NCBI RefSeq assembly: GCF_000002995.4
Contig: NW_025062476.1
Coordinates: forward strand, 6,747,001-6,811,000
From: Brugia malayi
Lineage: Eukaryota; Nematoda; Chromadorea; Rhabditida; Onchocercidae
DNA: 64,000 bases
Direction: 5' to 3'
This document shows positions 36,114 to 55,900 of the stretch, one piece after another. The translations under genes and the position numbers were made by a program. The notes under the pieces were generated by a model. It ran no database searches and was not told the origin of the DNA. It saw nothing but the letters and a program-made list of their open reading frames with translations. Positions within the stretch are counted from its first letter, which is position 1. Each line of letters opens with the position of its first letter.

Positions 36114-39100
36114 TTACAAATATTGCATCCTTTCTAACGTATTATTCCTTCTTAACAAGTCATCCACAAACTCATCATTCAAGTTATGGAAGTCCAGCAC
36201 TCCCCCACTAAAGTCCTATGTCAATATTTCTCTTCCAGTTGTAACTACTGAGCTAAAACATCAACAGTAAAGACATAAATCCAAATAGTTTTAACAAGAG
36301 TCATTAAAAGGAGATTTCTCGTGGGGTCATGAACAAAAAATAATAACATACATGAAATATTTATTGGCAGCATAAAGCTCTTTATTAGAGCCTACAGTAA
36401 CAGCTCCAGAGTGTTCCCGCCAGAACATTCTCGAACCTCGTTTTAATCCGTTAACTGGCAAGAGATAATCATAAGCATCCTGCCATAACGCAAAGGGTGG
36501 ACTATATGGCAACATCGAAACCACGAGTCTATAGTGAATAAAAAATTCATCAAAAATTTAATGATAAACCAATAAGCTTCAACAAATCAAAGCGATATTT
36601 CATTTCATAGACTAATGAAGACTAATAAAGATGTAGATCAATAGTACAATAACCAGAGCGCTGTTAAACGGTGCATACTAATTTATGCTATAATCTAGAT
36701 ACAGAAATTGCGAAGAAACGAGCTGCGATCGAACATCCCAATCTTATTTTACCTTAACTGAAATGTAAAATTTTCAAAAAACTTTTTTACCCGGAACCAG
36801 CAACTGCCATTACTGTTGATACCACTTGGAATGGATATGTAAAGCTGTTCACAAATACTGGTGCAATCAAATATAGCATTTTGCGTGTAGAAACAACAAA
36901 ATTCTCTTCTTCCTTATTATTAGAACGCTGTAACGATAACTTTTAATGGTATAATTGTTAGAATGGCAAATAAGAGTATCCTGAAGTTGGCCTTATTAAT
37001 AATTAAAATAAATAATTAAAACAATATTTTCTACCAAGACTGGGGAAATTCAAAACGAAATCAAAAGTCCATCTTTAACAAAACACCAGGAGCTATTAAA
37101 ACTCGAATATAACACCTTCAGTAACATCAACATACAATGGCATCTTGCTGAGCACGCAATGTCATACGTTCAATACCAAAATGTACAAACTGTATACCCC
37201 ATATTGACAGATACTCTACAATCAATTGCGGGATCAAACCTCTGAAATGATATACATACCCTGAATTACAATATTACAGAAATTACAAAAATTACATTAA
37301 TGGTGTAAACACAAACTTAATTAAGAAATTATTCATATTTTATCAAAACAACATTTTGAAACATACAGCCCAAGTATTTTTACTCAAACCAAAAAATATT
37401 AAAAACTAACGAAAATAATCCTTTCGGACCCTCTTCAATGCCAACTAATCGCAAAGAGGATAATACGTTGTGATATTTGAGCTCATCGCCCACAATTTGT
37501 GCAATCTGCCTGATCATAACTACTGAAATTTTTGCATACGTTTTCATTAAGATCATAAACTAAACTTCTTAGATATCTAAGCAAGTAGATACCGGTGAAT
37601 GGACGTGAAACAATAATAGCAGCAGTACGAGAAATACTTTCTCGTATAGCGAAACGAAGGACACGACGCATACTTTCCGTATCACTCATTTCTGATTCTT
37701 CTTTGTCTAGATTAATTGGTTTTCCACCAATTTCGGAATAATGGCGATCCATGTACTGCAAAAATGAAAGTTGCATCCACCAACACAATTGCACGAAACT
37801 GTTTATACTAAAAATAAGTGATGAACTACTTTAACTTTCAATTAGATAAAACTAATATATTGATGGATACGAAGTCTTCTCACTAATTAGTATATTCGAC
37901 AACAATGTACAATTTCTTATATGGACTTCAGAAAACTTTCCAATAAATTTAATAACAAACAGTAATAATTGTTGAAACCAGATTTTGGTTATGTTACGAA
38001 GATGTCATCTATGCAACTTTAAATGTACATTAAAACACTTTATTTTCCAGCAACACTAAAAGCTTATAAAAACTTTTTTATAAAAACCTTTACAAACTTT
38101 TTCACTACTTACTCCCTACATAAAGTTGCTAACATATGACTTGTTCCTTTAAAAAGACTCTAAAAACTTATTATGATAAAATAAAAACCAACAACATTTG
38201 TTGCAAGATCAATCAACCCGGAAGTAAACTGAGAAACTATGGAAGCATCGATCCCAGTATAAAGTTTGCATAGTCCAAAGCGGTTGTATATTTTTTTGGC
38301 TAAAATTAAACAGTAATTAAATAATCAACAACTACATCTAATATGTGTTGTAATGACTCAAGTATTAACTATAAAAAATATAAAGTATTAAATAAAGTGA
38401 TAGAAATATGAAAAGGAAGTAAGCAAAAGACAGCTAATTTTCTACAAAAATATCCATTGAAATTTTCCGAAACACAAACAAAATATAAGCAGCAATATGA
38501 AAAAAACAAAAGTGCATACCATATGTGAAACCATTTGGAAGAAAATATGCTTCACGGAAGAACCATAAGAATTTTCCAGATGCTAAGGGAAATGGTTCAT
38601 AACCAAGTTGAAATAGAATTTTTACATGTGTTAATGGATAAACTGCAGCAGCAACCAATGTTCTTACAGCAATATACCGCCCACGTTTTTCAACCTTCTC
38701 CGCCTATAAACGTAATTGAATTAGTTAGACAAAAAAAAAAAAAAATTTTGAACAGCTTCCCCGTACAGTTTTTCTCTAATAATCAAATGAGATTAAGTAA
38801 GATGACAATTATAAAAAAAAAAATAAGCCCGATAACCAAACTATCTGTATCGTTCATCACATTCGAATACATATTACTTTATGGAGTTTCTTTTATTCTC
38901 CATTCAATTTTCAACAGATCCTACTATAGTTTCGACCCAACACCATCGCAAAAGTGGCAGATATATGTGGTAAGATTGAGAGAAGTTGGTGAACTCCAAT
39001 ATTTTTGATACATAACCATCATGCCTTGTGACAAATTACAATCCTCAACAGTTCGTCAATAAATCAAATACGAACATTTCATGTGAACTTCTGAGTCCTG

Positions 39101-39232
39101 TTTTGATTTCACTCAATTTCCCACCACATGAAGATTTATACTGAACACATACATGTCATCCCAGCAAATTAGTGGTACATCATTTCCTACCTCAGCGTCA
39201 TCAAGCCCGAGATGTTGGCTCCAAGTAGGCAT
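36114..39232 (-). CDS. mtch-1: Mitochondrial carrier homologue (MTCH1/2 family)
   Basis: Exons 39191-39232, 38520-38703, 38196-38299, 37593-37755, 37411-37522, 37136-37241, 36791-36927 and 36352-36528 fit in phase, with a possible last exon 36114-36207, giving about 372 residues. MTCH proteins are outer-membrane members of the carrier fold; human MTCH2 acts as an insertase for tail-anchored proteins and binds tBID. Family marks are VYPLTHVKILFQLGYEP, the SRTAAIIVSRPF block followed by VVMIRQIAQIVGDE, GLFSGLIPQLIVEYLSIW, VNSFTYPFQVVSTVMAV, and LPYSPPFALWQDAYDYL with RGSRMFWRE. The true-carrier PX[DE]XX[RK] motifs are degraded, as usual for MTCH. An acceptor 24 bases before the ATG fits trans-splicing. 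The end is uncertain: reading through exon 8 stops at 36327, whereas splicing adds a 30-residue tail ending LERMQYL that I do not recognise. Confidence 0.85.
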
Positions 39233-40922
39233 TTCCTTTCTTTTCACCACGGCACTCTAAAATTAACCTTTATCTCTTAACTTTTTAGAATTTAACAAGA
39301 TCGCATCAAGCGTTTGTTCACATTACAGGCTACTAATAACACTCGATCTTTTCCCTTTTAGAAATGTTTTATTAGAAGTACCTGTTACTTCAAATTTCCT
39401 CTAGAAATACACTAAACGTGAAGCAAAGACCTTAAGGAACTATCTTTTGTTCTCTGTCTTTCGTAAAGAGTGTTCCGAGAGAACATAGTGAGACAATATA
39501 AGCATCCAAAAAGAAACTGATAGACCAGATCTGTGTTATCAGAATTAATATATTCCTAAATCTATACAGCTTTGGTATGTCGCTACAAGCTTCACTTCAT
39601 AAATTGAACAGAAACCGTGCGGAGAAAATCACTGCAATACCCTCCTCATAATTTGCAACTGTATAGTAGATGTAGCAGAAAAAAATAATTGGTTTTCTCT
39701 GAATCTCATTCCTTGAATTTCCTCATCAAATCACAACTTCGAGGTCCAATACAGAATCCAGATCCAGCAATGATAACAGAGACAAGACCACTTCATTTTA
39801 CTTATGGTAACGAAGATCAGATCAGACTTGAGTACGATAAGAAGAATAACTTCTAGAGACATGTTACAACACATTTAATCACAGCTGGCTAATTTCTTCT
39901 TATCCATTTCGGACTTAAATAGAGAAACTGGTGAATGCAAAATCCTGCACCCTTTTCCCCTACTTTCTCCTCATACCATGGTCATAACTTCGGAAAGCAT
40001 TCAAAGATTGTAGCTTCATATCGGAAAACAAATTAGTTTGGTCAGTAATGAATAATAAAATGAAAATATGGAATTCGACTGCATATTTTATTTTTGAAAA
40101 AAGAGAACATTTTAGTTATAGGTTATGTAAACCGGAAATACAGAGAATCAATAAATGGTCCTCAGAAGGAAAAATTCCAAAAACTGTCAAGCTTATAAAG
40201 TGCAAGTTTTGTAAAAAAAAGACGCATCAAAGAAAATCTCTGCTGTCCAACAGGAAATTTTGAGGCAAGAAAAAAAGTGAGAGAGTTCATTTGAGATCAC
40301 CAAAATCATATATCAACGTAAAATAAATTAGAAAAAAGCGCGGTCTACGAGTTCAAAATCTCTTACTCAAAAAACTGTGTTCAAATCACTTGCCAATAAG
40401 TATAGGAACTCTTCACGTTTTAGTTACAGCTAATTATATTAGGAAAAGCAACAAATCAATTCCAAGCTGTATTAACTAATCTGGTTTTGATTATGTTAAC
40501 CACAGTAAATAAAAATCACTGTATATTTTGCAATACATCGATGTATCGATGTAAGAGCTTTAAAATTACAGAGTATATGAGATACCAATCTATATTAAAA
40601 ACTTAAGGAAGATCACATAATAATTAGTTCAATTGAATATCACTGCTCTTTTTTTATGTATTTTTTCTATTCCTGGTGTTGATCATTCACTACCATCTTT
40701 TTGTCATCAAATCAAAGTAATCAACTTTGCAAATGAACAATAGTAAAAAAGTCGAACTTTGAGGCAGAAATATTGCTCACTGTATTTACACAGAATCCAG
40801 AATGTTACACTAAAATAAATGAAAAATAATTATATATTATCTTCAGTATATAAAATAACAAAGATAACCATCCTAAGTTTACGTGCTAACCATTACCATA
40901 ATTTCAGTCTAATAAAAACCAC
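39233..40922. other. Intergenic, one small plus-strand frame
   Basis: Lies between the MTCH start and the TRIP4 end. Apart from the frame at 40048-40263, no exon is recognised. Confidence 0.4.
40048..40263 (+). CDS. Small zinc-ribbon-like protein or exon
   Basis: 71 codons starting MNNKMKIWNSTAYF and ending with a basic stretch around KLIKCKFCKKKTHQRKSLL. A CxxC flanked by Lys/Arg and preceded by a basic helix-like segment faintly recalls the C-terminal half of C18orf21/RMP24, an RNase MRP-associated family related to RPP21. Only one CxxC is present, so a first zinc half would have to lie in an upstream exon that I cannot find. It is intronless as drawn. A chance frame is possible. Confidence 0.25.
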   Translation: MNNKMKIWNSTAYFIFEKREHFSYRLCKPEIQRINKWSSEGKIPKTVKLIKCKFCKKKTHQRKSLLSNRKF

Positions 40923-43900
40923 TCAAAAAAAAGATATTGGTTCGAGAATTTGCTTTATAGCAGTCAGCAACTGCTTATCAACTTGATAAATATTCGAAAC
41001 AGGAATGTGAGGAATAGGAATAAGCAACGGTTCAAAGACATCGAATATAAGAACGTAAGATCCTTCAGTATCAATGCATTCCTTGTTCGAATACTGAAAT
41101 ATAATATGATCTACTTTTAATCGAAAAACAAAATATCAAAAAGAGAAATACGTATCCTTATTCGAATTATATGGATTTTATTTACATTGTTATTAACAAC
41201 TTAGAACATATCACTCGATAGCCCTGTTTCCTATCTTAGGTAATCTAAATAAAAAACTGCCCAGTACTACAGGTTTATGTCACAGCATAAAATATAAAAT
41301 TAGGTTTCTAATAGAATTACTAAACGAAAATAGTGCATAAACTTTTTCAATCAAAAAAAAAACGATGGCACAAAAATTGTTGTCTGTCAGATACTGAAAT
41401 TCTGTCAGTAAATAGAATTTCAAATACTCTACAGTCGAAACTAGCATTAGTTTATTGCAAATATTGCACCAACACTGTCTTACATCGCTATTTTTCTCAA
41501 GAATTCAAAAAACAGAAGACATCTCGCGGCATTTAATACAAATTTTAAATAACAAAAAGCTTAATCTAAATGTTACTTAGTTAACACAACACTTTTATTT
41601 TAAATCAATAATACCTTCTCTCCATACTCTTCCATCGATAAACAATCAGTAAGCAATGCGCGACCTACAATCGCACCCGAAGGAAATTCTGATGGAAGAT
41701 TGTATTTTTCCATACTATCTAGAAATTCAATCTTTACTTATCATACAGCCAAAATAATAAAAAAATTAAAAAAATATGCACAAAAGTTTCAGAAACCATG
41801 AAAATCATAGTTTAAAAATTTAAGTACAAATAACTAATAAGGTAAAAATCTTTAACAGTATAAGAGCTCTTTTTCCAATTTGGATATTACTCTGCTTTAT
41901 AATTTATTTAAATGTATTACTTACTATTTGAAAAAGAATGCCAACGTGAGATCTCCCTGTTAATTTCATTTTTTGAAGCAGTTTTACTTTTCGAAGCAAT
42001 AAGTATTGGCCCTCTAATGTCAACAACTTCATTCCATGGAAGATGCCTGCAAAGTCTTTCCCTCTGTCTCTCTTTCTCTCTCCCTCTCTCTCCATATACA
42101 TATATCGGTCTGCTTGTTTAATGCTGACCCCACTGCCAAATATCATACGCATTTGTTGTAGATTTACAGCACACACACATATTATTAAACCATAATCAAA
42201 TTCAGCGACACATTTGCTCTCAAATCTTTCTGGGATATATAATACAACAAACAAGGTAGTATAATGAACCTTCGAAATCCAAAAGCTAGCAGAGTTGCAA
42301 GAGGCTGAACGATACCGATCGAATAACCTTTTCTTGCCACTTCCGTATATATCATTTCATCATTTAACATCATAAATGCTCCGTCTTCAATATCTCCTTC
42401 ATTACCGCTATCCTGTTGGTGATTGGCTTCTCGTTTATTTCGCCTTTTATACTGAAATAGGCAAAGATTGATATGTCGCATTATAAAAGATACATAATTT
42501 TTTCCAGTACATTATGTGTCGGAAGTAAATCATATCTAGTTGAAGATCACTAGAAATCCCTCCGTAAGACAATAAAAACAAAATCTTATTATTAAACAAG
42601 TAGATTAGATTAGTAGATAGTTCCCATTTCACATATAAACTGCTTTTGTTATATACATTTTCTCCCAAATTTCAGTCGTAAAAACTTGCTGCTATACGAA
42701 AAATAGACTCTAGCTTACTCTATAATTGTAATTAATTTTCAGATGGACGAAAAGAAGAGATTTTCCTATTAGATTTTTCTCTTAATGTCCTACCAGTGAA
42801 AAAGAAAGAAAAAACAAGTACCTTCAGTACAAATCCATCCGGAGCCCACTTCGCCATAGGTCTTGATGCTTCAGTCTGTTGCCTTCTCTTGGAAGATAAC
42901 AAAATTGACTCGATCACTGGATCATGTATGTCCTCATATTTTTCCCTGACCTGAAATTAATATCCAAATATGATATGCAATAGTAAAAAGGTATTAAAAA
43001 AATTTCATCATAAAAAAACAGATCTTCCATTTTTACCACTGACATGTTGAAATAAGATAACAGTAAAGATTTGCGATTATATCGAAAACGACGTTCATAA
43101 ACTATGGAATATTCTAAGCAAATAATCTAATTCATTCTTTTTCAACCAAACTTATATCATTACAGAATTATCTGCAAATACTACAACTTCTAATTTCATT
43201 ATTCCTATAATCTATAAAAAAATAATGTAAAGAAAATTAAGAGCTCCCAGTCTAATCACTGACATACACACAAAAAAGGCGGCAAGCTACCTCTTTTACT
43301 ATAAGTCTTTTGCTCTTATTAATTTAGCTAACAAAAGCACATAAAGTAAGTACTATTTACGACAAACAGGAGCAATCCGAAAACAATTAGACTACTACAA
43401 AAGTCACTATGTAATTTACTTCATAGAAAAAAAACAATTCTTGCATGCTTACACTCTCAATAACCATCGTTTCTAAAGATGAATGAAAATGTACCATGCA
43501 GTTTTGCTATGCTCCCATAACCTTTTGTAAACCAACACTACAACGAAAAAGAACAACAAATTTATTTATCACTACGGAGATTTGTTAATTGCTATCCTCT
43601 GACTGATAGAGATATCTCAAAGTCTATCTCTAGTTATATTGATTTGGAATTAAACTTGCTCAAAAGCACAAATACTGTGACATCAAACTAATATTTTCAG
43701 ACGTCTTACTAAAACTCTTAAAACATCCCATTCCAAGCGTAAAATGAAACTTTGGCAGAGAAACTTCAAGTCATTGCAAAACAATGATTAATTGAATAAA
43801 TGAATATTCCATTGGCTGCAACGCATACAAATACTACTTTTAAAAACCCGACCTAAATATTTTTTGGAATTTCTTCATAAACACGCTTACTTCATAAACA

Positions 43901-45212
43901 CTGGTTTTTTCTAAATCGAAATCCACAGTGAAAGCCCGTCTTTGTCGTATTCTTAATTCTTTTAATTCTTCTTTACGAGCCATGATAGCTTCTCGTTCCT
44001 GTAAACACTTCTTCTCATAAACACTGGTAGCTTACTCATGTGAACAGATCAAACTAAGTTACTTAATTAGGTAATAAATCGAATAAAATACATTTGAATT
44101 ACAATATTTGTTCAGGAGATTTACCACAGTCAAGTTAGACGCGATATAATTCACCAGTTAGACTCAAAACAGGCGCAATACAATAATTCATGAAAGGTGG
44201 AAGGTATCGAAGTCTGAAAGGTCCTAGTAATCCCAATAAGGAACAACACTAACCGCTTTTGTCAAATATATGTTATTTTCCATGTTATAATAGTCCGATT
44301 CTAGATCGTGAATGCGTGTCTTCATTTCTCTAAAATTGCTTATCTGTATTTAAAATTTCCTAGCTGAAACAGTTTCTTTTTCACTAATAAAATTCACTTT
44401 TATCAATAAATATGCGCTCCCAAAAAAAGTTTCTCTACCGTAACAATCTACATTATCTACAACAATATAATTTAATATATACGAACGATCCTACGCATTA
44501 GAATCCGCAGCCAATAATTTATTTTTGTACTGTTCAGCTTCTGCTAACACACTCCCGACTGATGCCGAAGAAAATACTCCTCCATCAACAGTTTTTTCGT
44601 CTCTACATCCCATTAATCTGTAGTAAAGTTCAACCGATTTTCTTGACTGTTGCCGATTCAAAAGCTAAAATGGTTCATATAGATGTTCTGATAATGAAAT
44701 CCAAGTAGTTTCCTAAGTTTAGTTTAAGTAGAAATGAGAAAAAAAGTTTAAATATACTTGTTTTTCAACTTTAATTTAGAATTAGAACAAACGACATATA
44801 TAATTTACGGCAATCTCCTACATGATTATATATGGTAAATATTGCATTTGCTTATATTCTCTACTGAAACTTTCTGGGCGTAAATTCTAGACCATAGCGT
44901 TTTTTTTGAAACTGTTGAAACTGATTCAAAGTTGCAGAAAAAAAAAAAAAGTGTTCACTACGAAACAGTCAAGCTAATAAAACATGAATTGGTTAAAAAC
45001 ACCTCAAACTGCAGTACAGTTACTAATGTCAAACATAAGTGCCTATAAGAACTTACTTCCCGTTCTTCTCGAGTGCAGACGAGTTCACCGCAGAACATAC
45101 AAGGTCCACTGCCCTCCTGTTCACATACTATACGTCCACAGCTCAAGCAGTTCCGAATCAAATTATGCATTCTAGCTTGACAATCACAGCAGTGTCTTCC
45201 TAAAACTTTCAT
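40923..45212 (-). CDS. TRIP4: TRIP4 / ASC-1 (C2HC5 zinc finger plus ASCH domain)
   Basis: Nine exons in phase: 45057-45212, 44495-44664, 44254-44329, 43891-43998, 42822-42950, 42270-42451, 41925-42046, 41615-41718 and 40923-41093, giving 405 residues. TRIP4 is the scaffold of the ASC-1 complex (with ASCC1-3), acting in transcription coactivation, alkylation repair and clearance of collided ribosomes. The N-terminal finger is clear: GRHCCDCQARMHNLIRNC, CGRIVCEQEGSGPCMFCG, LVCTREE. A charged linker follows (LESDYYNMENN; ARKEELKELRIRQRRAFTVDF). The ASCH domain (about 270-400) has KGYSIGIVQPLATLLAFGFRR, RGPILIASK and LPSEFPSGAIVGRALLTDCL. The start ATG lies 15 bases after an acceptor (ttctag), so trans-splicing would yield a protein lacking the roughly 160-residue N-terminus of human TRIP4 (581 residues). 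An open stretch from an ATG near 45415 could be an extra upstream exon but fits only through a poor donor. Confidence 0.9.
42055..42097 (+). repeat. CT-rich simple repeat in a TRIP4 intron
   Basis: Pyrimidine stretch of CTCTCTCCCTCT type immediately upstream (on the minus strand) of an acceptor. Confidence 0.7.
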
Positions 45213-46787
45213 GCCGTAGTATGTGGACTAGAATTTCCCTCTTTCACGTTCTTTATAAACATGCATGAAATTTGAAGCTGAACCTACCCGAACGCAGTTT
45301 ACTAGCAAGATTGTTATTCTTGAACGTTACAGAAATACTTGGCTTCTGTTGCTGAGAATGGATTTCATTTAGCGATGCTGCTAATGATTTCAGCGAATGG
45401 TTCGAATGGTTCATTTTAGGTGCACATCATCCTGCAAAAGCATAGAAGGCACCTACACTGTTTATATGATCAGCTCCAAAACTTCACAAACATTCTACAA
45501 TCACGCGAATTGAAAATGTACTCCTCTTGCACAACTTATAACCCCGACTTCTACATTTGTCTCTTTTTTTTCCTCTTAAAAACACATCAGGTTGTGGATC
45601 TAAGGAACCGGTGTGTTCTTTACATGGTTTACGAATCCACGCGATTCCTTATGTAATTTCAAGGCATTATCAATCATAACTGAAAGTATCAACTTGTACT
45701 TGCAAAGTAGCCACTAGCATTCATGGAAATCAGCCGTAATTTGCTGTCAGTTCTAAAACAAAGCTAAATTCAGATTCATTTCAATTGCACATGTAAAGCA
45801 GAAAAAGGTACCAGTAAATAATAAGAAGGTACTAGTAAATGTTAATGACAAATAATGAGGACTAATTAATTTTTTGGAGATTCTTTCCCTGGAACATTCT
45901 ACACCTATCAATCTTATCGACAAACTAGATATTTTTTTTTTTTTTCGATGAAAATATACTCTCATTGCAATCAGCATTGTTATACACAAAAGTAATTTGC
46001 AATAAATGTGGCAGTCATCAACATCACCAATATCTGGGAACTCCTTGGTTACAAAATTTTCTCATAAAATACATATGAAGCACATGTTCGCAGTAATAAA
46101 GAAAAAGTTATGTTACGAATGCAAAATGTAAATTACTTAATTATAGAGGCAAGAGATTATGTCACGAGGAAGCATGGGAAAAAATCACTAACTTTACCCG
46201 TCCTACAAGCCTTCATTACATAATCATAATTACATTTACATTCCAAGATACTTTAAGGAAGAGATTACACTTCATTCTTAAACCCTTATATACTAACATG
46301 AAGAGTTCAAACATGCAATCTTCATTTTAGTAACACAAACCAAACTACTGAGTGAACACATATGATGCAGGTATATGTCATAAATTTTCGTTAGATTATA
46401 TTGATGATATCTCTTAATCTACAATTTCTGCGGAATGGAATAATTTTTCGGATCAAAAAAAAACATGGACAGTTTCATACAAATATCTCCAATAATCGCT
46501 GGAATATTTTCCCTGCGCTTTATAAAAAATTCAAGCTGAAGCTATCCAAAGCATAAAAATGGTAAGCAAGAAAAAATTACAATTCATGAAGTGAGCAGAA
46601 ATTCTACAAAACGGTGCAAAGAGTAATAAACAAATAATCACAGTTTAAATGTTATAAGAAACATACGAAATTTTTATATGAACAACAAAGCACAATAAAT
46701 TTCACTGACGCAATACAAACATTTATGTTAAATTCCAACAAATATAATAACTACTAAAAGAGAAGTGGAAACTTAATCCACATCGAT
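45213..46787. other. Spacer between klp-7 and TRIP4
   Basis: Both neighbours are on the minus strand with klp-7 upstream. It may hold a TRIP4 5' exon (about 45297-45415) and the klp-7 3' UTR. No other feature seen. Confidence 0.45.
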
Positions 46788-52909
<6,122 letters not shown>

Positions 52910-55900
52910 TTCTCCTTTCCTTGAGTTTTTCTATAAGTTCAAGCTGAAGCACTAGATTTTACAAGTTCCAAAACAAATGAAGCGCTCAATGAAATATTAA
53001 TTTTAACGAATGAGAATAGAAAGGGAATGTACGACTAAAATATATATGAGAAAATTTAACTCTATGAATTCTAAATCTCTCTTTTCTTGAAGTTCTTAAA
53101 CAATGAGACAACAACCAAAACAGCATCTATCCTTAATGTGAACTGTCAACTTGATATTGTTGCATGCATTTATTAATATCATGACAAATATTCTATTGCG
53201 TAATGTCAGATAAGGTTTTAAATGATACCTATACTGCAGACCAATTTTGCATTTTGAGTTTATTGTAAATGAATCAAAATTAAAAATGAATATAGAAACC
53301 TTTTTTAACAAGATCAAGCGACGACCCATTATCCCGAAAACTACTGTTGATTCTTAAATCTGTGGACTGAAGATGAGGTAAAAATAACACTAACAGTACA
53401 GCTTCCTAACTTTTCCACTTAGCTGTTGCAAATTTCATCTAAAGAAATGAAATGAATTAAGACAAAAATGTCGTCCAACAATCCTGTTAATAACCTTTTG
53501 AGCCACTCTGAAGTAGTAAATTTACTATTCACCCATTTATCACATCAAAGTACATCCTTCTTCATTGATATAGATATATTGTTTGCTTGAATGCAATCAT
53601 TTGCCAAGGACATATCCCGCGCAGTTATAATGTATCATTTTGATAGGGCTATTTCAATGAGACATATTAATGCATGCGATCAAAAGGGAACATAATGATG
53701 AAGGTGCACATCCACATGTAAACATATTCTTAGTGACCTTGAAGAATGATAAACAGAGAATACTAATCAGCCTTATTTCTTAATATTCACATCTCAATCA
53801 CCAGGCGGTGATTCTGAATCTACTGCCTCTCCATACTGTCGCAGCTAGTCTTCGAGGACTCGAAGATACATTTTTCAAAAGAATCAGAATATTCAGAATA
53901 CTTTCTTTCCCAATTAACTTATCATATAAATTGAAAATCAATTAGAACAATTCAGATCGTTATCAAATCCTCATTTCCCATACAGTACTAGTTAAAATCA
54001 TAAAGGCAAATGGAAACACTTATCGCACAAGAAAGTTAGAAACCAGATTTATCATTACTAGAAACTAAAATTGAAAAAAGTCTTCGTTTTTTTTGTTTTG
54101 TGTTCTTTTTTTTAAAAAGTCACCGCACTTCTCTTCGTTTTTTTTATAATGAAAATCCGATAAAAAAATGAAACACTGACATTATTTTTTCTGGCAGAAT
54201 ATAATTCGAAATGTCGTTGAGAAATTTTTTATATTATTTTCGAGATTGATATAAATAAAAAGTTCGTGTTCTATTCAAAAATCACAATGTCCATTCTAAG
54301 TTTGTTGAACATATTCAAATAATGATAACCTCAAGCGAAGTATCGGAAACAACTCAGAAGTGAAGGAATAAATAATAGCTATATTTGTCTCGAGATAATG
54401 AGTACTGTATTAGTAAGAAGTATATATAATTATATGATGCGAAATTATTTCTAGTTAAAATTTGTGAAAGCAAAAATGTTGTTCATTATTGTATGAACAC
54501 ATTCACGGAATATACAACATGTGTAACATGTATTTTTGAAAAACTGATTTTTTCTTCTTTGTCAAGATAAGTGAACAGAATTACACCAGACTTCATGACG
54601 ATACCCCGGATGGTACAGAATAAATTAGCACTATAATTTTGAATTATAATTTGTTGTTGCTATGAATATTCGCTAAAAAGCTAACACTCAATCAATAAAC
54701 AATGAGTTCTTATATGAACCTTTTCGCCTAAAATTTGATAACATTGTCATCCATTCGATGTACAAAATAAGAATAAGATTAACAAACAAATACGTAAGCA
54801 TACAATATTACTGTTGTTGATAAATCATAGTGAATGCTTATTCACTGAAATTTCTCTTTGAGATAGGCTAGCTTAGCTACATTATTTGAAATGTTGATCC
54901 AGCCTAGCAATTCGTCCACCCTCTTCTAAACACAGAACCACAACAATTCATTGTAATTAAATGCAAATTACCAAACAATACCTCACCACGCCTCATTTTC
55001 ACGCAGCCCGTATGAAACAGCTAATGGATCTGTGAAGTGCTGAACTATGATGAAATGTTCGCTTATTTTTGAAAGAGAGAAAGGGAAAGAAGTAATTATA
55101 AGTTAAGTAAAGTATATGCATACAGATGTATTTTATAAACTCAAATACAAATAAGAGCGCAGATTGGAAAGAACGAATGTTTAGCATTGTGCCTGCATCT
55201 TTCCATGTTGATACAAAAAGCTGAGTCATGCATTCAATGCAGAAAGTTCATCATTAAGTGGGTTGCATGGATTGGATTGGAATGACCTCTCTGATAAAAT
55301 TACTTTTCCTTACCATAAAAAACATTTAGGAAAAAAATGACACACTGAACTGCTATCTGCTTTAGTAACAACTGCAACTGATATGACGACAACATGTGAA
55401 AACAGTAAGTGATAATATGATTATGGCATAAAATGATACATCAGAATGCATCAGCAATGATTTGAAAATAAAAACTGATAGAAATGTTTGTAGGAAATAC
55501 GATTTCTTGTATCAGTTCAATCCCAACTTCACGTTGTCTGGTGAATTTATTGCAATTCAACTGTACTATAAGGATAACTAACTATGTTTGCTTATCACTA
55601 ATCTACGTAAAACACATTATAGAAATCATTTAACTCTTTTTTTGAAATTTTATTGCCATCAGCTGCTCTTAGAATTTTTGAGATATTTATTTCTCAACGT
55701 CTCGAGAATCATCTATTTTTTCCAAAATCATTTCCATTTTGATTGACGATTGATTTTGATATTAGTTGCATTTACTCATTTAATTCTTCTCATAATTTCG
55801 AGTGATATTGCTAGCAAAGTCTCACCTCAACAATTTTTCCTCTGACAAAAACAAATTGGCATAGTTGAGTTCTTTGCAGAAGATGGGAGTATGGTACAAT

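Noticed and set aside
31757..39232. Operon of MTCH and the UBASH3-like gene
   Set aside because: They share a strand but are about 1.6 kb apart, much more than typical nematode operon spacing, with no SL2-type signal that I can identify.
40330..40410. tRNA-like B-box (GTTCAAATC)
   Set aside because: No matching A-box or acceptor stem could be folded around it.
53760..53880. tRNA or small RNA in a stem-rich GC segment
   Set aside because: Short stems (ATCACC/GGTGAT and TCTTCGAG/CTCGAAGA) do not assemble into a cloverleaf or known RNA.
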